Assembly (NCBI RefSeq): GCF_003987355.1
Contig: NZ_PIPR01000004.1
Location: 1 to 64,000 of the forward strand
From: Pseudidiomarina aestuarii
Lineage (GTDB): Bacteria; Pseudomonadota; Gammaproteobacteria; Enterobacterales; Alteromonadaceae
DNA length: 64,000 nucleotides
Direction of reading: 5' to 3'
A program made the translations under genes and the position numbers. Position 1 is the first letter of the stretch. Each line of letters opens with the position of its first letter. The notes under the pieces are model-generated. The model was not told the DNA's origin. It worked only from the letters and a program-made list of their open reading frames with translations, and made no database searches. Shown here piece by piece: positions 43,807-51,523 of this stretch.

Positions 43807-44681
43807 TAGGGTGCCATCTTCTTCAATTTGGGAGTCATATCAATTACGTTCGAAACTGCATCCTGCGCCGGCTGATACAGGGCTAATAGCTCACCCACAC
43901 GTTGCCGTCCATCGCCTTTGGGGCTAATAAATCGAGCCACTTGCAGGGTTTGTATTTGCGCACGATGATATAGCAACTGCGTCAGCTCAGTATCATGGTT
44001 ACTAATCAATACTGGAATGCCGCGCTTGTTCGCAGCATCTGCCGCGCGCCGCGCGAGGTCGCTTTGCTGGTCGAGACTAAAGCCGCCGGTAGCATAGCTG
44101 GTAAAATTTGAGGTTGCGGTGAGCGGTGCATAAGGTGGATCACAATAGATGACATCGCCACGTCGTGCGCGTCGAAATACCTTATCGAAACTCATACAGG
44201 TAAACGTAGCGCGCTGAGCCTTCTCTGCAAATACTTCAATTTCTTCATGCGGAAAGTATGGCCGTTTGTATTGTCCGAAAGGCACGTTAAATAAGCCAGA
44301 GCTGTTGTATCGGCACAAACCATTGTAGCCATGTCGGTTCAGGTAGAGAAACAACAATGACCGCTCGTAGGGATCAGAGGTGCGATTGAACTGTGTGCGC
44401 ATCGCATAATAGGCACTGGCGCTATTATTCCGCGCGGAAAAGTACTCCATCGCGTCGGTAATAAAAGTCTGCGGACGACGTTTGACAATCTTAAAGAGTT
44501 CTATCAAATCTGGGTTGACGTCGTTGAGTACGTAAGCTGGATAATCGGTATTCAGAAATACAGATCCTGCACCAACAAAAGGCTCAATGAGCTTGTTTCC
44601 GTCGGGCAGCAATGCTCGGATCGGTTCAATGAGGCTGTATTTTCCGCCTGCCCATTTGAGGAAGGCGCGATTCTTTTTCAT
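43806..44681 (-). CDS. dam: DNA adenine methylase (GATC)
   Basis: This 291-residue protein is a Dam/D12-class N6-adenine methyltransferase. It has RAFLKWAGGKYSLIEPI (motif X), IEPFVGAGSVFLN (motif I, SAM) and VIYCDPPYAPL (motif IV catalytic DPPY). It should methylate GATC for mismatch repair, replication timing and gene control. It follows aroB after nine bases, without the damX gene found between them in enterobacteria. Confidence 0.95.
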   Translation of the reverse strand: MKKNRAFLKWAGGKYSLIEPIRALLPDGNKLIEPFVGAGSVFLNTDYPAYVLNDVNPDLIELFKIVKRRPQTFITDAMEYFSARNNSASAYYAMRTQFNRTSDPYERSLLFLYLNRHGYNGLCRYNSSGLFNVPFGQYKRPYFPHEEIEVFAEKAQRATFTCMSFDKVFRRARRGDVIYCDPPYAPLTATSNFTSYATGGFSLDQQSDLARRAADAANKRGIPVLISNHDTELTQLLYHRAQIQTLQVARFISPKGDGRQRVGELLALYQPAQDAVSNVIDMTPKLKKMAP

Positions 44682-44690
44682 GATGAAGCC

Positions 44691-45809
44691 TTATTGAGGA
44701 GCGCTGCGTGCCAAAATAGCTTGGCTCACCGCATCCCAGTCAGTGACCGTTCGCACTTCAGCGCGACCGATAGCTGTAGGGAGTATTAAACGTAACTTCC
44801 CTGCCTTCACCTTTTTATCACGTTGCATATATCCCTGCCACTGGCTTAGTGGCATTTCGGGCGCATATATAGGTAATTCAAACTGCTTAAAAAGGCGTTC
44901 GATACGCGCGACATCAGCATGAGTAAATTCGCCTTGCTGCTGCATATATTGCGCGGCAATCAAGGTGCCAGCCGCAACTGCTTCACCGTGAAACCAAGCC
45001 TTGTAATCGCCGCTTGCATGCGCCGCTGCCTCAATGGCATGTCCGAACGTATGACCCAGATTGAGTAGTGCTCGAATACCATGTTCTTGTTCGTCTTCGG
45101 CAACAATCTCGGCTTTGATTTCACAACTGCGAGCGATGGCATAGGTGAGCGTTTCGGCATCACGTTGCAGCAGTGCTTGGGCATTGACTTCAAGCCAGCT
45201 GAAAAAGTCTGCGTCGTAGATGATTCCGTACTTAACAACTTCGGCTAATCCGCAGGCAAAATCTCGAGGTGTGAGGGTTTCTAAGCAGTTGGTATCGATA
45301 ATGACGGCTTGCGGTTGATAGAATGCACCGATTAAGTTCTTGCCGCCGGGGTGATTGACCGCTGTTTTACCGCCAACAGAGCTATCAACTTGTGCCAGCA
45401 GCGTAGTCGGAACTTGATAGAAATCGACGCCGCGCTGGAATGTTGCTGCGACAAAGCCAGCAAGATCGCCGACAACTCCGCCGCCTAACGCAATAATGGC
45501 GGAATCACGGTTAAAGTTATGCTCAATAAGCGTGGTCATCACTTCGGTGAAACTGGCTAAGCTCTTTGCTTGCTCACCGACATTGATGGTGTGCACGAGC
45601 ACTGTACGGTCAGCCAGTTGCTGTTGAACGGTGTTCGCATACAGCGGACCCACATTGGCATCTGTGAGAATAAGAACTTGTTTTGGGAGTGTTCGCGGAG
45701 CGATGAGATCGGTGAATGCCGTGAGCAATCCGGCACCGATATGGATGGAGTAGCTGCGCTCATGTTGCTGGGGCAAACCGACGCGAACGTGGTGCTTTTG
45801 CAGACTCAT
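44691..45809 (-). CDS. aroB: 3-dehydroquinate synthase
   Basis: AroB is the second enzyme of the shikimate pathway, converting DAHP to 3-dehydroquinate with NAD and a divalent metal. The 372-residue protein contains GGGVVGDLAGFVAATFQRG, PTTLLAQVDSSVGGKTAVNHPGGKN, and the metal-binding LNLGHTFGHAIE. AGGAGG precedes ATG. It follows aroK, as in most gammaproteobacteria. Confidence 0.96.
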   Translation of the reverse strand: MSLQKHHVRVGLPQQHERSYSIHIGAGLLTAFTDLIAPRTLPKQVLILTDANVGPLYANTVQQQLADRTVLVHTINVGEQAKSLASFTEVMTTLIEHNFNRDSAIIALGGGVVGDLAGFVAATFQRGVDFYQVPTTLLAQVDSSVGGKTAVNHPGGKNLIGAFYQPQAVIIDTNCLETLTPRDFACGLAEVVKYGIIYDADFFSWLEVNAQALLQRDAETLTYAIARSCEIKAEIVAEDEQEHGIRALLNLGHTFGHAIEAAAHASGDYKAWFHGEAVAAGTLIAAQYMQQQGEFTHADVARIERLFKQFELPIYAPEMPLSQWQGYMQRDKKVKAGKLRLILPTAIGRAEVRTVTDWDAVSQAILARSAPQ

Positions 45810-45840
45810 GAGCGCCTCCTAGACTGGCGTTAAAACGTGA

Positions 45841-46359
45841 TTATAAACCAACCTTCGCGATAATTTGATCTACTACGTACTTGGCACTTTGGTCATCGGT
45901 GCGAACCACAACGTCTGCAATTTCTTCGTACAACGCGTTGCGCGAATCAGCCAAAGTTTCCAGAACTTCGCGTGGGTTATCGGCTTCAGCAATAAGTGGC
46001 CGGCGTTTGTCACGCTGCGTGCGAGCTAATTGCTTTTCAATAGTGGTTTGCAGGTAGACAACGATGCCACGAGCAGAGAGACGGTTACGGCTCTCCTTGC
46101 TCAAAATGGAGCCACCACCCGTTGCCAGTACGATGCCGGTATTTTCGGTCAGCTCTTCGATGACTTTTTCTTCGCGCAGGCGAAACCCTTCTTCACCTTC
46201 TAATTCAAAGACCCACGCAATATCGGCGCCGGTACGACGTTCGATTTCTGCATCTGAGTCGAAAAATTCGAGGTGGAGTTCGCGGGCTAATTGCCTACCA
46301 ATGGTACTTTTACCTGCCCCCATGGGGCCAACCAAAAAGATGTTACGTTTTTCAGCCAT
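45841..46359 (-). CDS. aroK: Shikimate kinase I
   Basis: This 172-residue kinase has the Walker A motif [16 protein letters not shown], the shikimate-binding [16 protein letters not shown] and [10 protein letters not shown], and the lid [11 protein letters not shown]. It phosphorylates shikimate with ATP. The 124-base gap to pilQ upstream holds no clear signal, so it may have its own promoter there or be read from the pil operon. Confidence 0.96.
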   Translation of the reverse strand: MAEKRNIFLVGPMGAGKSTIGRQLARELHLEFFDSDAEIERRTGADIAWVFELEGEEGFRLREEKVIEELTENTGIVLATGGGSILSKESRNRLSARGIVVYLQTTIEKQLARTQRDKRRPLIAEADNPREVLETLADSRNALYEEIADVVVRTDDQSAKYVVDQIIAKVGL

Positions 46360-46483
46360 ATCGTTGCTTTACATCACTTTTTTACTAGCTGTGACTCACG
46401 GAATCCGGAGTGTCTCAAGACCATCCTTAACCCAATCGAAAAAGAGGGCGGATTATCGCAAGTCACAACCATTTAAGCAAGGC

Positions 46484-48544
46484 TTACGGCATATCGTTAA
46501 CAATTCTCGGCGTTACGAAAATCAGTAGCTCACGCTTCTCATTGATCTGACTTTCGTTACGGAACAACACACCAACGTATGGAATGTCACCTAACAGTGG
46601 CACCTTGGTAATGTCGTTCAGAATCTGTTGTTGATAAATACCGCCTAGGACAATGGTCTCGCCATTCTCGACCAACACTTGTGTCGTGATGGCCTGAGTA
46701 TCAATAGATACTGCTGGACCTGTTGGAGTCGTGACTGTGTCGCCACGTGTATTTTGAGTAATCGTTAAGTCTAGAATCACTCGATTGTCCGGGGTAATCT
46801 GCGGCGTAACTTGAAGCCCAAGCACGGCCTTTTTGAAGCTTACCGAGGTTGCACCGGACGAGGCACTTTCGACGTAAGGTATTTCTGTACCCTGTTCGAT
46901 ATTTGCAGTTTTTTGGTTCGCCGTTGTAATACGAGGGCTGGCGATAATCTCACCCTTGTTTTCGCGCTCTAACGCTGACAACTCAAGGTCTAAGATACGA
47001 CCGTCAGCTAGTTTGGCGACTTGGAAACCGAAGGTCGCTGCTGGGTTTGAAACCGGCAAGTTTACATTCAGACTATTGGTGACATCCGTTCCTGTGCCCC
47101 ATGGTAGCGCTTGACTGGTATCCACTTCAGGCTCACTGAAGCCCCACTGAATTCCCAAGTCATCACTAATATTGTCACGAACGGTAACCATTCGAGCTTC
47201 AATAATGACCTGCTTTACAGGAATATCGAGAATCTTCACCATGCTGCGAACCGCATCAATTTGCGGCTGCGTATCGCGAACCAATAGCGTATTCGTGCGG
47301 TCATCAACAGTCACAGCACCGCGATTGGTGAGTAAATCAGAACTCTCAGTCCGTAAAATTGCAGCAATTTCGCTCGCTTTTGCGTAATTGATCTGGATAT
47401 ATGCGCTGGTCAAAGGCGCAAGCTCAGCAAGTGCCTGTGCTGCTTGTAATTGCTGTTGTTCACGCTGCGCCAACTCTGCCGCAGGTGCTACTATCAGAAT
47501 ATTACCGTCGATGCGCTTATCAAGCCCGTTGACGCGTAAAATGGTCTCCAGCGCACGTTCCCAAGGAACGTTTTCAAGACGCAGGGTGATATTACCGCTA
47601 ACTGATTCTGACGCGACTAAGTTGAGATCATTCTCTTCAGCGAGTATCTGCAACAATTGACGCACAGGCACATCTTGGAAGTTCAAAGATATCGGCTGGC
47701 TGCTCTGAATGAAGCTCGAGTCTTCGGCAAGCTCTTGTCCAACGGCGTTCAAAGTCAGGGTCAGACGACCATCAATCTGCTCAAGCTGGTGCCGGAATTC
47801 TTGTTTACCGCGAATTGAGATTCTGGTGTTACGACCGTCCCGGAATGTTTCAATGGCGGCTACAGGTGTCGCAAATTGACCGACATCAAGCACATACAGC
47901 AACTCTTCTGGAAGTGCTGTATCAAATAAAACTAAATCTAGGTTATTGCCGAATGCACGAGCTTCGTGCTCAACCTCTTCGTTCACTAGAATATGAAGTT
48001 CGCCCGCATCACCATGTTTACGGGTGAAGTAAATATCGGTGACCGAACGCTGATTGGAGCGCGCTGCACCACTAGTGCGGACTTCGGCTTGTGCTGCAGG
48101 TTCAGAGACGCGAGCCGGTTCAGCGATGGCAGTTTGCCGCATTGGCGCGGCATTGTTATCAGGAATATCTTTGGCAGCCACAAAGACTAAAACCATGACG
48201 TCTTTCGAGCGACTCATCAAATGCTCGAGCGGCTGTTTGGTATTGACTCGCAGTAATAAATCGTTGCGTTGTTGAACCACCTCGACACTCTCGAGAAGTG
48301 GGTGTGAGGCGACACTCAAACGACCTGGTTGTAAATCGGTCGAGGTGCCGAGGAGCAGGAATTCATGCGTCAGCGGGTCTTTACTGCGCTGTACCATCGG
48401 CGAATCAACGCGATCACTAAAGAATGCCTCAAGATTAAAACGTTCGGAACCGAGTGGAATTTGTTCCACGCGAAGCAATTCATTGGCACCTGCACTCAAC
48501 GGCAACAGAGCGAGTAGAACAATTATTTTGATGAGGTGCTTCAT
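46484..48544 (-). CDS. pilQ: Type IV pilus secretin PilQ
   Basis: PilQ forms the outer-membrane pore for type IV pili. This 686-residue protein has a signal peptide, two AMIN domains (about 45-130 and 190-275) that bind peptidoglycan, and a secretin N-domain (about 290-345; FQDVPVRQLLQILAEENDLN). A NolW-type domain and the C-terminal secretin core follow (IIASPRITTANQKTANIEQG, VILGGIYQ, PLLGDIPYVGVLF). It overlaps pilP by four bases. Confidence 0.96.
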   Translation of the reverse strand: MKHLIKIIVLLALLPLSAGANELLRVEQIPLGSERFNLEAFFSDRVDSPMVQRSKDPLTHEFLLLGTSTDLQPGRLSVASHPLLESVEVVQQRNDLLLRVNTKQPLEHLMSRSKDVMVLVFVAAKDIPDNNAAPMRQTAIAEPARVSEPAAQAEVRTSGAARSNQRSVTDIYFTRKHGDAGELHILVNEEVEHEARAFGNNLDLVLFDTALPEELLYVLDVGQFATPVAAIETFRDGRNTRISIRGKQEFRHQLEQIDGRLTLTLNAVGQELAEDSSFIQSSQPISLNFQDVPVRQLLQILAEENDLNLVASESVSGNITLRLENVPWERALETILRVNGLDKRIDGNILIVAPAAELAQREQQQLQAAQALAELAPLTSAYIQINYAKASEIAAILRTESSDLLTNRGAVTVDDRTNTLLVRDTQPQIDAVRSMVKILDIPVKQVIIEARMVTVRDNISDDLGIQWGFSEPEVDTSQALPWGTGTDVTNSLNVNLPVSNPAATFGFQVAKLADGRILDLELSALERENKGEIIASPRITTANQKTANIEQGTEIPYVESASSGATSVSFKKAVLGLQVTPQITPDNRVILDLTITQNTRGDTVTTPTGPAVSIDTQAITTQVLVENGETIVLGGIYQQQILNDITKVPLLGDIPYVGVLFRNESQINEKRELLIFVTPRIVNDMP

Positions 48545-49083
48545 GAGTCGGAACTCCCTTGCGAATTCAGCAATTGCAGAGTGGTATCACGGCGTTGCCA
48601 GCAGCCATCGCCTGTCGAAATCCACTCGCGTAGTAATACTTGTTGCGGCGTAATTTGCATCACTTCACCGCGATTTAGTCCAACGTAATCACCCAGCTCA
48701 ACGCGATAGAGGCGACCGGTATTTGAAATAAGTAAAGCACTGTATAAATTATTCGATGATTTGAGGGTACCTGATAAGGTCAATTGATCGAGCGCCACGC
48801 CCTCAAGCTCACTTTGACGACGATTCAGATCGGGTTGCGGACAATCACCACCTACATTGTCTATCGCACGAGCTTGCACAGGCGCCGAAACAAAGGGGTC
48901 ACGAACATCACGGCCGGTGTAGGCCACTCGTGCTAACTCCGGTAGTTCCGGTGCTGGCTTGATAGGCGGTGCTGGCATTCGCTGCACTTCTTCGGTAAAG
49001 GCTTCCAAGTCACTGTGGCTGCCGCCACTGCAAGCAGTCAAAACACTCAAACTTGAAAAAATAAGCAGTGTTTTTAGTCTCAT
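48541..49083 (-). CDS. pilP: Type IV pilus lipoprotein PilP
   Basis: This 180-residue protein has a lipobox signal (SSLSVLTAC, Cys about 18) and a proline-rich linker. Its PilP beta-sandwich domain includes YTGRDVRDPFVSAP, LTLSGTLKSSN, RVELGDYVGLNRGEV and the Trp-rich end. PilP links the PilNO inner-membrane complex to the PilQ secretin. It lies in an overlapping pilM-N-O-P-Q series. Confidence 0.94.
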   Translation of the reverse strand: MRLKTLLIFSSLSVLTACSGGSHSDLEAFTEEVQRMPAPPIKPAPELPELARVAYTGRDVRDPFVSAPVQARAIDNVGGDCPQPDLNRRQSELEGVALDQLTLSGTLKSSNNLYSALLISNTGRLYRVELGDYVGLNRGEVMQITPQQVLLREWISTGDGCWQRRDTTLQLLNSQGSSDS

Positions 49084-49676
49084 TGCTTGGCCCTCAACGT
49101 TTGTTGTTGATAGGTTTCAGCATTGATATTCAGCACCAAGGCATCGGTAATATCATCCTGGCGCAAGGTAAAATCTTTAACGCTGATAATACGGTGTAAG
49201 CCGGCAACTTGGCCGACGAAATCACCAATTTGATGATACTCACCACGGAGCTCAATACGCATCGGTAGCGCGGTATAAAACTCGCGCTCAACGGGCGCCA
49301 ACCACTCAATACGGTCAAAACTCAGTCCGCTCTTGGTGCCTACTAAGGTGATATCGTCCAATAACTTAGGCGTTTCATCTGTATTCGGTAGCATTGCCAA
49401 TAAGGTTTCGAGGTCTGCATTCATAGTTTGCAGTTGCTCTTGATATTTAGGCAGATTCACCGCGGTTTGATACTTAGTACGGTAATCTTCTTTTAATTGT
49501 ACTTCGCGAGCTTCGTCTTTCTGATACGCAGCCCATTTGTCAGCGATGACAAAATAATAGCCACCGACAATAACGCCGATACCAATAATCACCAGCACAG
49601 CCAAGCGGAATGGCCAGGGCCAATAAGGCAGGTCATTGATATCTAATTCTTTGAGGTTTGGCATTTTTTGATTCAT
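49080..49676 (-). CDS. pilO: Type IV pilus alignment protein PilO
   Basis: This 198-residue protein has a cytoplasmic N-terminus (LNELDINDLPYWPWPFR-type, here LKELDINDLPYWPWPFR), one membrane helix (about 25-45) and a coiled coil. The periplasmic ferredoxin-like domain includes GLSFDRIEWLAP, LRGEYHQIGDFVGQVAGLHRI. PilO dimerises with PilN. It overlaps pilN and pilP by four bases each. Confidence 0.94.
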   Translation of the reverse strand: MNQKMPNLKELDINDLPYWPWPFRLAVLVIIGIGVIVGGYYFVIADKWAAYQKDEAREVQLKEDYRTKYQTAVNLPKYQEQLQTMNADLETLLAMLPNTDETPKLLDDITLVGTKSGLSFDRIEWLAPVEREFYTALPMRIELRGEYHQIGDFVGQVAGLHRIISVKDFTLRQDDITDALVLNINAETYQQQTLRAKQ

Positions 49677-50251
49677 AACTGCGCTCCCTCAGTTTTGGCG
49701 TCATTGGAGCGAATTCGAACGATCAAATTAAAGGCCGCAAAATCAGAGCCCGATACAGTGCCAGTGCGGTCAGTGACAACCTGACGAATTTCTGGGTCTA
49801 CGAAAATAGGCGATTCTTTTAAGTTGCGTAAGAACTCAGACACTCGATTATTGGAAACTGTATTCCCACTGATGGTTAAGGAGCGTCCGCGCTTTTCTAT
49901 TCCAGTAAGGAAAACACCGTCAGGCGTGCGCTCTGAAAACTCATTCAAAATCATGATGGCGGTATTGCGGTCTTCGTGCAGCGATTTAATCAGCTGAACG
50001 CGGTTCATGATCTGATCTTTCTGTTTATTGATATCTTGGATTTCCGCAATTTGCGCATCCAAAATTTGGATCTGGCCGAAGAGAAAGGTATTTCTGCTCT
50101 GTTGCCGTTGTTGCATGTCGGCGATGACAAGAAATGCGATACCGACTACAACACTGGCAACCACAATCGCAATACCTGCATGGATACCAAACTCTTTCTT
50201 GGCTCGCTGGCGTGCAATTTCACGCCACGGTAGGAGGTTTACGTGTGCCAT
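49673..50251 (-). CDS. pilN: Type IV pilus alignment protein PilN
   Basis: This 192-residue protein begins with the conserved NLLPWREIARQRAKKEF, which binds PilM, then one membrane helix (about 24-45), a coiled coil and a periplasmic domain. It overlaps the end of pilM by 13 bases and the start of pilO by four. Confidence 0.94.
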   Translation of the reverse strand: MAHVNLLPWREIARQRAKKEFGIHAGIAIVVASVVVGIAFLVIADMQQRQQSRNTFLFGQIQILDAQIAEIQDINKQKDQIMNRVQLIKSLHEDRNTAIMILNEFSERTPDGVFLTGIEKRGRSLTISGNTVSNNRVSEFLRNLKESPIFVDPEIRQVVTDRTGTVSGSDFAAFNLIVRIRSNDAKTEGAQL

Positions 50252-51309
50252 GGTGTAAAGCTCCGTAGTGCGAGACCCACTGCTTCAACAAAGCGTGGGC
50301 CATGGTCGTGCAGATGCTGCAATTTTTCTGGCAGAGGGAAATGGTCAAACGGGTTGAGCGCAATGACGGGGTAACTGACCTGCTGATTTAGCGATTCCAG
50401 CACTACCGGGATCATGGCGCCAATGTTCACGACTACTAAGGCTGCGAAGGTCTTATCGCTGGCGCCGCTTTGGTACATCTGTACCCCGCGATTGGTCTGC
50501 GACCATAAATTCCCGAGGTAATCTTGAATAAATAAATCGGATAAGTCTTCGAGTTCATTAGCCCGTAATTTCGCGAGCAATTCACCGTGCTCGACCGCAC
50601 CATTTTGGTCGAGTGAGCTTAACATGCTTACAATACCGCCACTTTGGAAACGGTTAAACGAAACTTCACCCTGGTTAAGCACGATAGTTTGTGTCGTGTG
50701 CATGCCGATATCAAGAACCAAAATAGGTAACTTGCTACTGGCCACTTCTGGTTGTAGATGAGGCAGTAAATAGTTGCAGGCGCGCAGAATAGCCTGATTA
50801 TCAACGTCCATAATAGTGACGTTCAAACCGGCGTCTTCAAAAACTTGTACTCGAGTGTCAACAGAGACCATTCGCGTTGCGGTGACTAACACGCGTTGTT
50901 GGCCCAATATAGTAGGATGATCACCGAGACTTTCGAAGTCATAACGCACTTCGTTCAGCGGGAAGGGTATGAGTGCTTCAGCCTCGGCCTCTATTTTTTC
51001 GGCAATAGCTTCATCGTCTAAATCAGCGCTGACGGCAATTTGTTTCGATATCGCTAAGTTACCAGACACGGCTGAGACGACGTCTTTGGTCTTGCCCGAA
51101 AGCTTCTTCCGAGCTTGCACCACAATTTTGGCAAGTTTCTCGATATCGACAATTTCGTCTTCGGTGATCACACTTTTCGGCAAGGCATGCTCAGCGACGC
51201 CGATGACCTGATAGGTATCTTCGTGCGGTAACAACTCCACAGCCTTAACTGCATCAGTTGCGATGTCGATGCCAAGACCTGGTTTCTTCCCCAGACCAAA
51301 CAGCCCCAT
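50239..51309 (-). CDS. pilM: Type IV pilus assembly ATPase-like protein PilM
   Basis: This 356-residue cytoplasmic protein has an actin/FtsA-like fold, with PGLGIDIATDAVKAVEL and VLDIGMHTTQTIVL as phosphate-binding segments. It binds the PilN tail. ATG 51309 (MGLFGLGKKP) is preceded by GGGAGAG and matches the family start; the frame extends seven codons further. It is the first gene of pilMNOPQ and divergent from mrcA. Confidence 0.95.
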   Translation of the reverse strand: MGLFGLGKKPGLGIDIATDAVKAVELLPHEDTYQVIGVAEHALPKSVITEDEIVDIEKLAKIVVQARKKLSGKTKDVVSAVSGNLAISKQIAVSADLDDEAIAEKIEAEAEALIPFPLNEVRYDFESLGDHPTILGQQRVLVTATRMVSVDTRVQVFEDAGLNVTIMDVDNQAILRACNYLLPHLQPEVASSKLPILVLDIGMHTTQTIVLNQGEVSFNRFQSGGIVSMLSSLDQNGAVEHGELLAKLRANELEDLSDLFIQDYLGNLWSQTNRGVQMYQSGASDKTFAALVVVNIGAMIPVVLESLNQQVSYPVIALNPFDHFPLPEKLQHLHDHGPRFVEAVGLALRSFTPWHT

Positions 51310-51367
51310 AGCGCTCTCCCAAACTCTCAATTCGGCATTCTATTAAAATTGTACTATGCCGAACATC

Positions 51368-51397
51368 ATATTACGCTTAAAGGTAAGCATAGTGCAA
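51368..51397 (-). promoter_or_regulatory. Possible pilM promoter overlapping a palindrome
   Basis: On the minus strand TTGCAC (51392-51397) and TAATAT (51368-51373) are 18 bases apart, 59 bases before pilM. The -35 lies within the palindrome at 51392-51409. Confidence 0.35.
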
Positions 51398-51409
51398 AGG
51401 TCTTTGCAC
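51392..51409. promoter_or_regulatory. Perfect-arm palindrome between pilM and mrcA
   Basis: GTGCAAAG-GT-CTTTGCAC has two perfect 8-base arms. It lies in the 214-base divergent region, about 83 bases from pilM and 115 from mrcA, and looks like an operator for a dimeric regulator. No T-run follows, so it is not a terminator. Confidence 0.5.
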
Positions 51410-51423
51410 GGTAAAAATAACAC

Positions 51424-51452
51424 TTATAGTTATTTTTTAATCTTTCTATAAT
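51424..51452 (+). promoter_or_regulatory. Possible mrcA promoter
   Basis: A perfect TATAAT (51447-51452) is preceded by a weak TTATAG 17 bases upstream (51424-51429). It lies 71 bases before the mrcA start. The surroundings are AT-rich. Confidence 0.4.
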
Positions 51453-51523
51453 AGTCTAAGTCTATTGGCAACGCTCAATTCGCCAAAAAAATTCGCAGTA
51501 AAATAGAGCAGTAAGGGGCAGTT

